49,929 bases of DNA from Myxococcales bacterium (GTDB taxonomy: Bacteria; Myxococcota; Polyangia; Nannocystales; Nannocystaceae). The notes under the pieces were generated by a model, which worked only from the letters and a program-made list of their open reading frames with translations, searched no databases and was not told the DNA's origin. Of the stretch, positions 32,404 to 40,296 are shown piece by piece; position 1 is the first letter of the stretch, and each line of letters starts with the position of its first letter. The translations under genes were made by a program, and so were the position numbers. The stretch covers positions 1 to 49,929 of the forward strand of contig JAEUJW010000049.1 of the NCBI GenBank assembly GCA_016793465.1, written 5' to 3'.

Positions 32404-33929
32404 CCGACGCCCACGACCTCGCGCCCGGGCGTCTCGTCGCCGGTCGCTACGAACTACGCACATTGCTCGGCGCCGGCGGCCTCGGCCGCGTGTACCTCGC
32501 CGACGATCGCCGGACCGCCCGCGACGTCGCCCTCAAGATCTTCGACCCGGCGCGCTGCCCCGCCGACCGCCTGGCGCGCTACGCCGAGGTCCTGCGCGCC
32601 GCGCTGCAGGTCAAGCCCGGGCCGCCCGGCGCGGCGCTGCCGCGCGAGGGCGTCGCCCTCGACGTCACGCCGCCGTTCATCGTCGGCGCCGTGGTCCCCG
32701 GCGACGACCTCGACGTCCTGCGCGCGCGCGGCCCCCTGCCCTGGGAGCGCGCCTTCACCATCGTCACCGCCTGCGCCGCCGCCCTCACCGCCCTGCACGG
32801 CGCCACCGGCCGGGCCCACGGCGCGCTGAAGCCCGGCAACCTGCGGGTCGACGACGCCGACGCGGTCCACGTCCTCGACTTCGGCGTCGCCGAGCTCGGC
32901 GCCCAGCCGGCGCCTCCGCGCGGCGACGGCGGCCTCGTCGAGTACCGCGCCCCCGAGCAGCTCGAGGGCGCCGCCGGCGACGCCCGCAGCGACGTGTTCA
33001 GCCTCGCGGTGCTGCTGTTCGAGATGATCGCCGGCGTGCACCCGTTCACCGCCGCCTCGGAGTTCAAGCTGCGCAGCCGCATGCTGCTCCAGCCCGCCCC
33101 GCGCCTCAGCGAGGCCGCGCCCACGACCCCGCTGCCCCGCCACCTCGACGAGCTGCTGGGCCGCGCCCTCGCCCGCCGCCCCGAGGACCGCTTCAACAGC
33201 GTCGACGAGCTCGCCAGGGTCCTGACCCTCACGCGGCGCCAGCCGGTCGCCGCGTCCGGCGCGGCCCCGGCCCCGGCCCCGCCGGTCGAGGAGACCACGT
33301 CGGTGCCCCCGCCGACCGACAGCGAGGAGAGCACGCGCATCCACCTGCCGACGCCCGCCGCGGCACCGACGCCCGCCGCGGCCCCGACGTCCGCCGCAGC
33401 GCCGGCGTCCGCGTCGCCCTCGCCGACGCTCGCGGCGCCCTCGCCGATGTCCGCCGCGAGGCCCACGCCCGCGACCGCGGCGCCCTCGCCCGCTCCGGCC
33501 GGGCCCGCCGAGGAGTTCACCGAGCGCGGCCCGGCCATGCTGCACGCCCCCTATGCGCCGCCCGAGCCGACCGAGCCGCTGGCGTCCGCCGCGGTCGCGG
33601 CCAGCATCGCGGCCGCGGGCCGGGCCCCGCCGCCGGCGCTCGCCCCCGAGTTCGCCCCGCCCGAGCCGACGCTCGCCCTGCCGGTCGCGCGCGACGACGA
33701 CGACGACGCCACCGAACCGCTGCAGGCCCCCGCCCGCGGCCTGGCCCCGCGCGCCGTCCGCGTGCCCGAGCGCGCCCCCGCGGCCGCCGCGGCCCCGCCC
33801 CCGCCGCCGCTCGCGCCCCCGCCGCTCGCGCCCCCGCAGCCGGTCTCCGAGCCGCTGGTCTCGCTGCCGCAGCTGCTCGTGATCGCCTCGCTGCTCGTCG
33901 TCATCGCCATGGTGCTGCTGCTCGGCTGA
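32400..33929 (+). CDS. Membrane-anchored Ser/Thr pseudokinase (HRD changed to HGA)
   Basis: 509 residues. The kinase domain (about 12-275) has a glycine loop LLGAGGLGRVYLAD, Lys46 in VALKIFD, and DFG (160-162), and APE as EYRAPEQLEG. The catalytic loop reads HGALKPGN (140-147) instead of HRDLKPEN, so the catalytic Asp is Ala. Phosphotransfer is therefore unlikely; ATP binding may persist. Residues 280-480 are a Pro/Ala-rich disordered tail, and the last 22 residues form one membrane helix (LLVIASLLVVIAMVLLLG). It could scaffold phosphosignalling at the inner membrane. T6SS clusters often include a Thr kinase pathway (PpkA/Fha); the link here is by neighbourhood. Confidence 0.88.
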   Translation: MTDAHDLAPGRLVAGRYELRTLLGAGGLGRVYLADDRRTARDVALKIFDPARCPADRLARYAEVLRAALQVKPGPPGAALPREGVALDVTPPFIVGAVVPGDDLDVLRARGPLPWERAFTIVTACAAALTALHGATGRAHGALKPGNLRVDDADAVHVLDFGVAELGAQPAPPRGDGGLVEYRAPEQLEGAAGDARSDVFSLAVLLFEMIAGVHPFTAASEFKLRSRMLLQPAPRLSEAAPTTPLPRHLDELLGRALARRPEDRFNSVDELARVLTLTRRQPVAASGAAPAPAPPVEETTSVPPPTDSEESTRIHLPTPAAAPTPAAAPTSAAAPASASPSPTLAAPSPMSAARPTPATAAPSPAPAGPAEEFTERGPAMLHAPYAPPEPTEPLASAAVAASIAAAGRAPPPALAPEFAPPEPTLALPVARDDDDDATEPLQAPARGLAPRAVRVPERAPAAAAAPPPPPLAPPPLAPPQPVSEPLVSLPQLLVIASLLVVIAMVLLLG

Positions 33930-33938
33930 CGCGGCGCG

Positions 33939-35024
33939 TCACCGCCACAGCAGCGTCACCAGCGTCACCAGCACGCCGAGCATCAGCACCGCGGTGACCG
34001 CCAGCCAGCCCGTCCTCGCCGACCGCGGCGGCGTCGGCGGCGGCGCCAGCTTGGGCATCGTCAGCGCCACCGATTCGCCCTGATCCACCGCCGGGCGGGC
34101 CTCGCCGAGGTTGACGGTCGGCCGCCGCGTGCGGATCGCCCGCGCGAAGGTCGGCTGTTCGTCGTTGAGCACGCCGAGCAGCGCCTGCTCGAACGCCTTC
34201 ATCGACGCGTGGCGGTCGCCCGGCTGCTTGGCCATCGCCTTCAGGATGACCTCGTCGAGCTCGCGCGAGATGCCGGCCTCCGGCGCCACCGCCGACGGCC
34301 GCGGCGGCGCCACCGTGCAGTGCTGCACCGAGATCTCGAGCTGCGAGCCGAGGAACGGCATGCGCCCGGTCACCGCCTTGAACAGCAGGACGCCGAGCGA
34401 GTAGATGTCCGTGCGGTGGTCGAGCGGCTGGCTCAGGATCTGCTCGGGCGACATGTAGCTCGGCGTGCCCAGCGACACCCCCGTCGCCGTCAGGTCCGAG
34501 CCCTCGATCGGCCGGGCGATCCCGAAGTCGAGCAGCTTGATCGTCTCGCCGAGCTCCGACTCCGCGAGGAAGATGTTCGAGGTCTTTAAATCGCGGTGGA
34601 TGATGCCCGCCTTGTGCACCACCCCGACCGCCCGGGCGATCTCCACGCCCCACACCACCGCGTCCATCGTCGAGTACGGGCGTTCGTCGCGCGCACGGAT
34701 CCTCGCGTGCAGGTCCTCGCCGGCCAGCAGCTCCATCGCGAAGTACACGCCCGCCGGGTCCTCGCCGAACGCGTAGATGTTGACGATGTTGGGGTGCGCC
34801 AGCCGGGCCATCGTCCGCGCCTCGCGCAGGAACCGCTCGACCTGCTCGCGCTGGGCCGCCAGGTCGCGGTGCAGCACCTTGACCGCGCAGCGCCGCTCGA
34901 GCCGCGGCTCGTCGGCGAGGTACACGTCGCCCATCCCGCCGCCGCCGAGGCGCTCGCGCAGCCGGTAGCGCCCGTCGAACTCGGTCCCGGCCGGTAAGGT
35001 CCTGCGCTCCGCCTGCTCCGCCAC
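33939..35024 (-). CDS. Membrane-anchored Hanks-type Ser/Thr protein kinase
   Basis: 361 residues from GTG 35024. All catalytic elements are present: glycine loop LGGGGMGDVYLAD, Lys49 in CAVKVLH, HRDLKTSN with Asp145, DFG at 166-168, and SPEQ in the APE position (YMSPEQILSQP). A juxtamembrane segment of about 60 residues follows, then a single C-terminal membrane helix (WLAVTAVLMLGVLVTLVTLL), with no extracellular domain. It converges on the pseudokinase gene with 9 bp between stops, so the two might work together as an active/inactive kinase pair, though transcription is not shared. The DLK codons of the catalytic loop are GAT-TTA-AAG, atypical for this genome. Confidence 0.93.
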   Translation of the reverse strand: MAEQAERRTLPAGTEFDGRYRLRERLGGGGMGDVYLADEPRLERRCAVKVLHRDLAAQREQVERFLREARTMARLAHPNIVNIYAFGEDPAGVYFAMELLAGEDLHARIRARDERPYSTMDAVVWGVEIARAVGVVHKAGIIHRDLKTSNIFLAESELGETIKLLDFGIARPIEGSDLTATGVSLGTPSYMSPEQILSQPLDHRTDIYSLGVLLFKAVTGRMPFLGSQLEISVQHCTVAPPRPSAVAPEAGISRELDEVILKAMAKQPGDRHASMKAFEQALLGVLNDEQPTFARAIRTRRPTVNLGEARPAVDQGESVALTMPKLAPPPTPPRSARTGWLAVTAVLMLGVLVTLVTLLWR

Positions 35025-35180
35025 CGCGGCGCCACAGTACCGCAGCTCGCGTCGGCACGGGCGCCGCGTCCCCGTCGCGCCGCGCCGGCGATATCGCCCG
35101 CGCGTCGATCCGCGCGCGGCGTCTCGCGTCACCTGCGATCGTCGCGCGCGCGTGCACCCGTCCGCGCCGCGTCGTCGCCG

Positions 35181-35837
35181 CTAGCCGAAGCGCAGGCGGT
35201 ACACCGCGACGCCGAAGGCCACGCTCACGTTGAGCGAGCCCTTCACGCCGAGCATCGGCAGGCGCAGCACCCGCTCGCAGCGCTCCAGGATCCGCGGGTC
35301 GACGCCCGACACCTCGTGCCCGAGCACCAGCACCACCGGCGCTCCGGTCTGCGCCGCGGCGACGATCGAACCGTCGATCTCGACGGAGCGCGGCCCGCCC
35401 TCGAGCGCCCACAGGCGCCGCCCGCTCGACGCCAACCACGCCGCCGCCGCGGCGCCGTCGCGGTGCAGCGTCCACGCCACCGCCGCCTCGGCGCCGAGCG
35501 CCGTCTTGGCCATCTGCGGGTGGGCCGGCGTCGGCGTGAAGCCGCAGAGGTGCATGTGAGACACGCCGGCGCCGTCGGCGGTGCGGAACATCGAGCCGAC
35601 GTTGCGCAGGCTGCGGACGTTGTCGAGCAGGACCTCGAGCGGCGGGCCTGCGGGCCTGCGCGCCCCGGGGTCGCGGGCGTCGTGGCTGTCGTAGGCGACG
35701 TCGACCGCGGTGGGGGATCCGCAGTGGGGACAGAGGTCGCCGAGGTGCGAGTCGGCGGCGACCGGGAAGCGCAGGCGACAGCCCTCGCGCGAGCACTGTC
35801 TGGTCACGAACGCGGGCACGGTGGCGCGAGGGTACAT
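35181..35837 (-). CDS. SpoU/TrmH-family RNA methyltransferase with N-terminal zinc ribbon
   Basis: 218 residues. Residues 10-45 hold a zinc-ribbon-like set of cysteines (TRQCSREGCRLRFP then GDLCPHCGSP). The SPOUT domain follows with motif 1 DNVRSLRNVGSMFRTADGAG, motif 2 PVVLVLGHEVSGVD and motif 3 LPMLGVKGSLNVSVAFGVAV, which form the knotted SAM site of 2'-O-ribose methyltransferases acting on tRNA or rRNA. The zinc ribbon is not usual for TrmH/TrmL and may help bind RNA. The target nucleotide is not predictable. Divergent from a small zinc-site gene with only 15 bp between starts, so the promoters overlap. Confidence 0.92.
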   Translation of the reverse strand: MYPRATVPAFVTRQCSREGCRLRFPVAADSHLGDLCPHCGSPTAVDVAYDSHDARDPGARRPAGPPLEVLLDNVRSLRNVGSMFRTADGAGVSHMHLCGFTPTPAHPQMAKTALGAEAAVAWTLHRDGAAAAAWLASSGRRLWALEGGPRSVEIDGSIVAAAQTGAPVVLVLGHEVSGVDPRILERCERVLRLPMLGVKGSLNVSVAFGVAVYRLRFG

Positions 35838-35839
35838 GC

Positions 35840-35845
35840 TATCGT
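35840..35845 (+). promoter_or_regulatory. Candidate -10 element of the 123-aa zinc-site protein
   Basis: TATCGT ends 7 nt before GTG 35853; it falls within the start region of the divergent methyltransferase gene, so the two promoters interlock. Confidence 0.4.
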
Positions 35846-35852
35846 GCTCGCC

Positions 35853-36224
35853 GTGGGTTACCGCGACGACCGCGACGCCATGAGTCTGCAGCTCCGCGAG
35901 CTCGAGCGGGAGAACCACCGCCTGCGCGAGGCCCTCGAGGGCGCGGAGCAGCGGGCCAGGGACGCCCAGGACGCCCGCCACGAGCAGCGCCGCAGCAGCG
36001 CCCACAAGGCCTGCGTGATGTGCGGCGGCACCCTGCTGCCGGTGGCGATCTTCGCCGGCCACGACACCCGGGCCCCGCTGCCGCTCAGCATGAGCACCCT
36101 GCGCTTCACCTCGCCGGACGGCGGCTTCACCCACGCCGCGCCCGTGCACAGCTCCGCGTGCGCCAGCTGCGGCTTCATCCACAACTTCATCGACATCCGC
36201 CCCGGCGGCTCCGGCGCGCCGTGA
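35853..36224 (+). CDS. Small protein with coiled coil and putative zinc site
   Basis: 123 residues from GTG 35853; ATG at 35880 is an alternative start. Residues 10-45 are a highly charged coiled coil (LRELERENHRLREALEGAEQ). The C-terminal part has two CxxC pairs (CVMCGG and CASCGF) about 70 residues apart, typical of a four-Cys zinc site holding a small beta domain. I do not recognise a family. Because the divergent methyltransferase also has a zinc ribbon, both may belong to one RNA-related function, but this is only proximity. Cytoplasmic. Confidence 0.75.
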   Translation: MGYRDDRDAMSLQLRELERENHRLREALEGAEQRARDAQDARHEQRRSSAHKACVMCGGTLLPVAIFAGHDTRAPLPLSMSTLRFTSPDGGFTHAAPVHSSACASCGFIHNFIDIRPGGSGAP

Positions 36225-36317
36225 CGGCCTCCGAACAGGTGAACATCCGATTCCCCTGACGTCGCGGCGCGGGCATTTTTCTTGCGGATGCACCGTCCGC
36301 GCGGCTCGTTATCGAGC

Positions 36318-36323
36318 TAGACT
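36318..36323 (+). promoter_or_regulatory. Candidate -10 element of the FAD oxidoreductase gene
   Basis: TAGACT, 12 nt before ATG 36336, preceded by the small hairpin GCTCG-TTAT-CGAGC (36303-36316). Confidence 0.4.
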
Positions 36324-36335
36324 CGCGCGGTCGCC

Positions 36336-38579
36336 ATGTCCTCCGGCAAGACAAAGAAGAAGCGCCTCGTCGCCCTCGGCGGCGGGCTCGGGAACCTGGC
36401 CGCGCTGTTCGCCATCACCGAGCTCCCGGGCTGGCAGGACCGCTTCGACATCACGCTCTACCAGATCGGCTGGCGCCTCGGCGGGCGCGCGCGCAGCGGC
36501 CGCAACCTCCGCGTGCACATGCGCAGCGAGGCCTTCGGCAGCCACGTGTGGTGGGGCTGCTACGACAACGCCTTCGCCCTGCTGCGCCGCTGCTACAAGG
36601 AGCTCGCGCGGCCCGCGGGCGCCCCGCTGTCGACCTTCCGCGAGGCGTGGCGCCCGGCCGAGACCCTGCTCGTCGCCACCGGCGGCCACCGGAGGAGCGG
36701 CCGCCAGCGCCTGTGGCCGCTGACGATCGCCCGCAACGACGCCGCGCCCGGCGAGTGTGACAGCCCGCCGCCGGCGGTGTGGGACTACGTGCAGATCCTC
36801 CTGCCGTGGGTGCTCGACTGCCTGCCCGGCCTCCACCCCGACTACACCAGCTACGCCGCCCTCGCCGCCGGCTGGCCCGAGCAGTCGCGGGCCATCTTGC
36901 CGGCGCTGCTGCGGCGCGCCCAGGCCCACGGCGTGCAGCACGCGCCCGAGGGCTTCGACCCCAGAGCCCCCGACTACGACGTCCTGCTGCGCTCGGTCGG
37001 CGAGCGCGTCCCCGCCGGCCCGCTCGGCTCGCGCCAGCGCCGGGCCTGGGCCCAGCCGCTGGTCGTGTGCGCCGAGCACAGCCTCGCCGTGCTCGAGTCG
37101 GCCGGCGCCCGCGAGCTCCACCCGCAGTTCATGGCCATGCTCGACCTCGCGATGGCCGTGGTCCGCGGCATCATCCACGACGGCCTCGACCGCGCCGCCA
37201 ACGGCTTCTCCGCCGCCGACGACCACGACCTGCGGGCCTGGCTGCGCCACCACCGGGCCTCGCAGACCTCGCTCGCCAACCCGGTCGTGGCCGGCTTCTA
37301 CGACATGCTGCTGGCCTACGAGGGCGGCGACCCCGAGCGCCCCAGCGTCGCCGCCGGGGCCGCCCTGCGCCTGGTGCTGCGCGCCCTGCTGGCCCACCGC
37401 GGCGCGCTCTACTACACGCCCGCCGCCGACCTCGGCGAGACCGTGTTCGCCCCGCTCTACCAGGTGCTGCGCCGCCGCGGCGTGCGCTTCCGGTTCTTCC
37501 ACAAAATTAAACAGCTGAAGACCGACGGCGAGCGCGTCACCGCCGTCCGCATCGGCCGCCAGGTCGAGCTCGACCCCGGCATCGACGACTACGAGCCGCT
37601 GATCACCGTCAAGGGCGTGCCGTGCTGGCCGAGCCGCCCGGTGTACAACCAGATCATCCTCGGCGACAGCCCGCTGATCCAGGCCCTCGACTTCGAGTCG
37701 CCCGACTCGCCCGAGATCGAGGAGATCACGCTGCGCCTCGGCGCCGACTTCGACGACGTCCTGCTCGGCATCCCCGGCCCCGCCCTCCCGCGCATCTGCG
37801 GCGAGCTCGTGCAGCAGCAGCCGCGCTGGAAGGCCGCCCTCGAGCACGCCGCCGCCGCCCCGACCTGCGGCGTGCAGCTGTGGCTGACCCCGACGTGGGC
37901 CCAGCTCGCCGGCCACGCCCACGCCGTGTCCGCCGGCTCGCTCCCCGAGGGCAACCTGCGCCGCTTCGCCAACCGCTCGAGCCTCGTCAGCCTCGAGAAC
38001 TGGCCGCGCGAGCACAAGCCCGGGACCGTCGCCGCCCTCGACGGCCCGTTCGCCGACCCGGCCAGGGACGACACCCCGGCCTCGCGCGACGCGGTCCGCG
38101 ACCTCGCCTGGACCTGGCTTAAGAGCCAGCCCCGCCGCCTGTGGCCCGAGGCCGCCCTCGCGACCGCCGACGAGATCAACTGGGAGCTGCTCGTCGACCC
38201 CGGCGGCCGCGCCGACGAGCACCGCCTGGCCGCCCAGCACTGCTGGAGCCTCGGCACCGCCGCCGACCGCCACACCCTCACCCTGCCCGGCAGCACCCGC
38301 CACCGCCTGCGCCCCGACGACACCGGCTTCAAAAATCTGCTGCTCGCCGGCGACTGGCTGGCCGGCGGCCTCGACCTCGGCTGCGCCGAGTCGGCGGTGA
38401 TCGCCGGGCTGCAGGCCGCGCGCGCGCTGTGCGGCCACCCGCTCGCGATCGTCGGCGAGGCCGACATCGTCGACACCAGCGAGGACCCCGGCGCCTCCCA
38501 GTCGCTGCGCCTGCACACGTCCGCGTTCGCCTCGGCCGCGCACCCGTCGGCGCGAACGCCCGCCCTCGACGTGCCCTGA
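36336..38579 (+). CDS. FAD/NAD(P)-binding oxidoreductase, amine-oxidase/desaturase superfamily
   Basis: 747 residues. The dinucleotide-binding motif is near the start (RLVALGGGLGNLAALFAITE), followed by a second signature YQIGWRLGGRARSGRN and HVWWGCYDNAFALLRRCY, features of a family of large desaturase-like flavoproteins found in mycobacteria and myxobacteria. The C-terminal FAD motif is FKNLLLAGDWLAGGLDLGCA, then ESAVIAGLQAARAL. The length exceeds the 500 residues of phytoene desaturases by a long helical insert (about 110-340). Substrate unknown; lipid or isoprenoid oxidation is plausible. An A/T-rich codon islet (37503-37511) encodes KIK. No partner gene is adjacent. Confidence 0.87.
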   Translation: MSSGKTKKKRLVALGGGLGNLAALFAITELPGWQDRFDITLYQIGWRLGGRARSGRNLRVHMRSEAFGSHVWWGCYDNAFALLRRCYKELARPAGAPLSTFREAWRPAETLLVATGGHRRSGRQRLWPLTIARNDAAPGECDSPPPAVWDYVQILLPWVLDCLPGLHPDYTSYAALAAGWPEQSRAILPALLRRAQAHGVQHAPEGFDPRAPDYDVLLRSVGERVPAGPLGSRQRRAWAQPLVVCAEHSLAVLESAGARELHPQFMAMLDLAMAVVRGIIHDGLDRAANGFSAADDHDLRAWLRHHRASQTSLANPVVAGFYDMLLAYEGGDPERPSVAAGAALRLVLRALLAHRGALYYTPAADLGETVFAPLYQVLRRRGVRFRFFHKIKQLKTDGERVTAVRIGRQVELDPGIDDYEPLITVKGVPCWPSRPVYNQIILGDSPLIQALDFESPDSPEIEEITLRLGADFDDVLLGIPGPALPRICGELVQQQPRWKAALEHAAAAPTCGVQLWLTPTWAQLAGHAHAVSAGSLPEGNLRRFANRSSLVSLENWPREHKPGTVAALDGPFADPARDDTPASRDAVRDLAWTWLKSQPRRLWPEAALATADEINWELLVDPGGRADEHRLAAQHCWSLGTAADRHTLTLPGSTRHRLRPDDTGFKNLLLAGDWLAGGLDLGCAESAVIAGLQAARALCGHPLAIVGEADIVDTSEDPGASQSLRLHTSAFASAAHPSARTPALDVP

Positions 38580-38580
38580 G

Positions 38581-38934
38581 CCGCCGCCGTCGCGGCGACG
38601 GTCGGCCCGCCGCGGCTGCGCCCGCGCCCGGCGGCCGGGTCGACCGCAGCCCGACCGCTCCCGCCGCGCGCGGGAGACCTGTCCCCCGGGCCAGGTCTCC
38701 CGAGCCCCGGCGGCCCGCGCCGGCGCCCGTCGGCCGGGCCGACCGTCACCGCGCGGGACACCTGTCCCCCGGGCCAGGTCTCCCGCGCCCCGGCGGCCCG
38801 CGCCGGCGCCCGTCGCCCGTCGGCCGGGCCGACCGTCACCGCGCGGGACACCTGTCCCCCGGGCCAGGTCTCCCGCGCGGCGCGCCGTGAGCCCGCGCCG
38901 ACCGCGGCCCTGGAGACCGCGGCCCGCCTGCGGT
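38581..38934. repeat. Intergenic region with three tandem hairpin repeats (83-90 bp period)
   Basis: Three copies of a unit containing CCTGTCCCCCGGGCCAGGTC start at 38678, 38761 and 38851. In the first copy the arms GGGAGACCTG and CAGGTCTCCC are exact inverse complements; the other two have GGGACACCTG on the left. The spacers between hairpins are near-identical, the last carrying an extra 7 bp (CGTCGCC-type duplication). Position after the oxidoreductase stop and before the MATE gene suggests a transcription barrier or attenuator, or simple repeat growth. I see no gene. Confidence 0.85.
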
Positions 38935-40281
38935 ATGCAGCCCCCGCCCGTGGCCCGCCTCGCCGAGACCCGCACGCTCGCCGCCCTCGCCGCGCCGATC
39001 GTCGTCACCCAGGTCGGCGCCATGATGCTCGGCGTCGTCGACATGCTGATGGTCGGCAGCCTCGGGCGCGAGGCCCTCGCCGCCGCCTCGCTCGGCACCC
39101 TGTGGACCATGGGCACGCTGGTGCTCGGCCAGGGCGTCGTGCTCGGCATGGACCCGGTGCTCACCCAGGCCCACGGCGCCGGCGACGGGCGGGCCGTCGG
39201 CCTCGCGCTGCAGCGCGGCCTCGTCGTCGCCGCCGCCGCCGGCCTGCCCGTGACCCTGCTGTGGGCCGCCACCGAGCCCGCGCTCATCCTGGTCGGCCAG
39301 GACCCGCACCTCGCCGCCCTCGCCGGCGACTACGTGCGGGTCCAGCTGCCGAGCGCCGGCTTCTACCTCGGCTTCACCGCCCTGCGCAGCTACCTGCAGG
39401 GCCGCGGCATCGTCGCGCCCGGGCTGTGGGTGACCGTCGTCGCCAACCTGCTCAACGCGCTGTTCAACTGGGCGCTGATCTTCGGCCACCTCGGGTTCCC
39501 CGCGCTCGGCCTGGTCGGCGCCGGCATCGCCACCGGGATCACCCGCAGCCTGATGTTCATCCTGCTCGGCCTGCTGGTCTGGCGCGCCCGCCTCTACGAC
39601 GGCGCCTGGCTGGCGTGGAGCCGCGCCGCCGTCGACCGCCGCGGCCTCGTCGAGATCCTCGGCCACGGCGTGCCCGTCGGGCTGCAGCTCGGCCTCGAGG
39701 TGTGGGCCTTCCAGGGCGCCACCGTGCTCGCCGGCTGGCTCGGCGACGCCGAGCTCGCCGCCCACACCGTCGCCCTCAACCTCGCCTCGCTCTCGTTCAT
39801 GGTCCCGCTCGGCATCGGCATCGCCGCCGTCACCCGCGTCGGCAACCTCATCGGCGCCGGCGATCGCCGCGCCGCCCAGCGCGCCGCCTGGGTCGCGCTC
39901 GCCATGGGCGCCGCCGTCATGACGGTGTCCGCGGTCACCTTCGTGAGCCTGCGCCACGCCCTGCCCGGCCTCTACACCGACGACCCCGCGGTGCTCGCGC
40001 TCGCCGCCGCCGCCCTGCCGATCGCCGGCACCTTCCAGCTGCTCGACGGCACCCAGGTGGTCGGCGGCGGGATCCTCCGCGGCATGGGCCGCACCCGCCC
40101 GGCCGCGCTGTTCAACCTCGTCGGCTACTACGCGATCGGCCTGCCGGTCGGCTACTGGCTGGCCTTCGAGGCCGGCATGGGCCTGCCCGGCATCTGGTGG
40201 GGCCTCACCATCGGCCTCGCGGTCGTCGCCGCCTCGCTGGTCGCCTGGATCGCCGCCCGCGGCCCCGCGCACGCGCGTTGA
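38935..40281 (+). CDS. MATE-family multidrug/Na+ exporter
   Basis: 448 residues from ATG 38935; the in-frame GTG at 38887 lies in the repeat region and is less likely. Twelve hydrophobic helices in two homologous halves, with MATE features: APIVVTQVGAMMLGVVDMLM, EALAAASLGTLWTMGTLVLGQ split by the first loop, and in the second half AHTVALNLASLSFMVPLGIG plus ATRVGNLIGAG-type loop (AAVTRVGNLIGAGD). It exports cationic drugs or metabolites using Na+ or H+. Single gene, 16 bp from the converging glycosyltransferase stop. No regulator beside it. Confidence 0.93.
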   Translation: MQPPPVARLAETRTLAALAAPIVVTQVGAMMLGVVDMLMVGSLGREALAAASLGTLWTMGTLVLGQGVVLGMDPVLTQAHGAGDGRAVGLALQRGLVVAAAAGLPVTLLWAATEPALILVGQDPHLAALAGDYVRVQLPSAGFYLGFTALRSYLQGRGIVAPGLWVTVVANLLNALFNWALIFGHLGFPALGLVGAGIATGITRSLMFILLGLLVWRARLYDGAWLAWSRAAVDRRGLVEILGHGVPVGLQLGLEVWAFQGATVLAGWLGDAELAAHTVALNLASLSFMVPLGIGIAAVTRVGNLIGAGDRRAAQRAAWVALAMGAAVMTVSAVTFVSLRHALPGLYTDDPAVLALAAAALPIAGTFQLLDGTQVVGGGILRGMGRTRPAALFNLVGYYAIGLPVGYWLAFEAGMGLPGIWWGLTIGLAVVAASLVAWIAARGPAHAR

Positions 40282-40296
40282 CCCGTCAGCCGCGCG

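Noticed and set aside
32400..33929. Active Ser/Thr kinase
   Set aside because: Catalytic Asp of HRD is Ala in HGALKPGN; called a pseudokinase instead.
38671..38880. Possible CRISPR or attachment-site array
   Set aside because: The spacers are near-identical rather than unique, and no integrase or cas gene is present.
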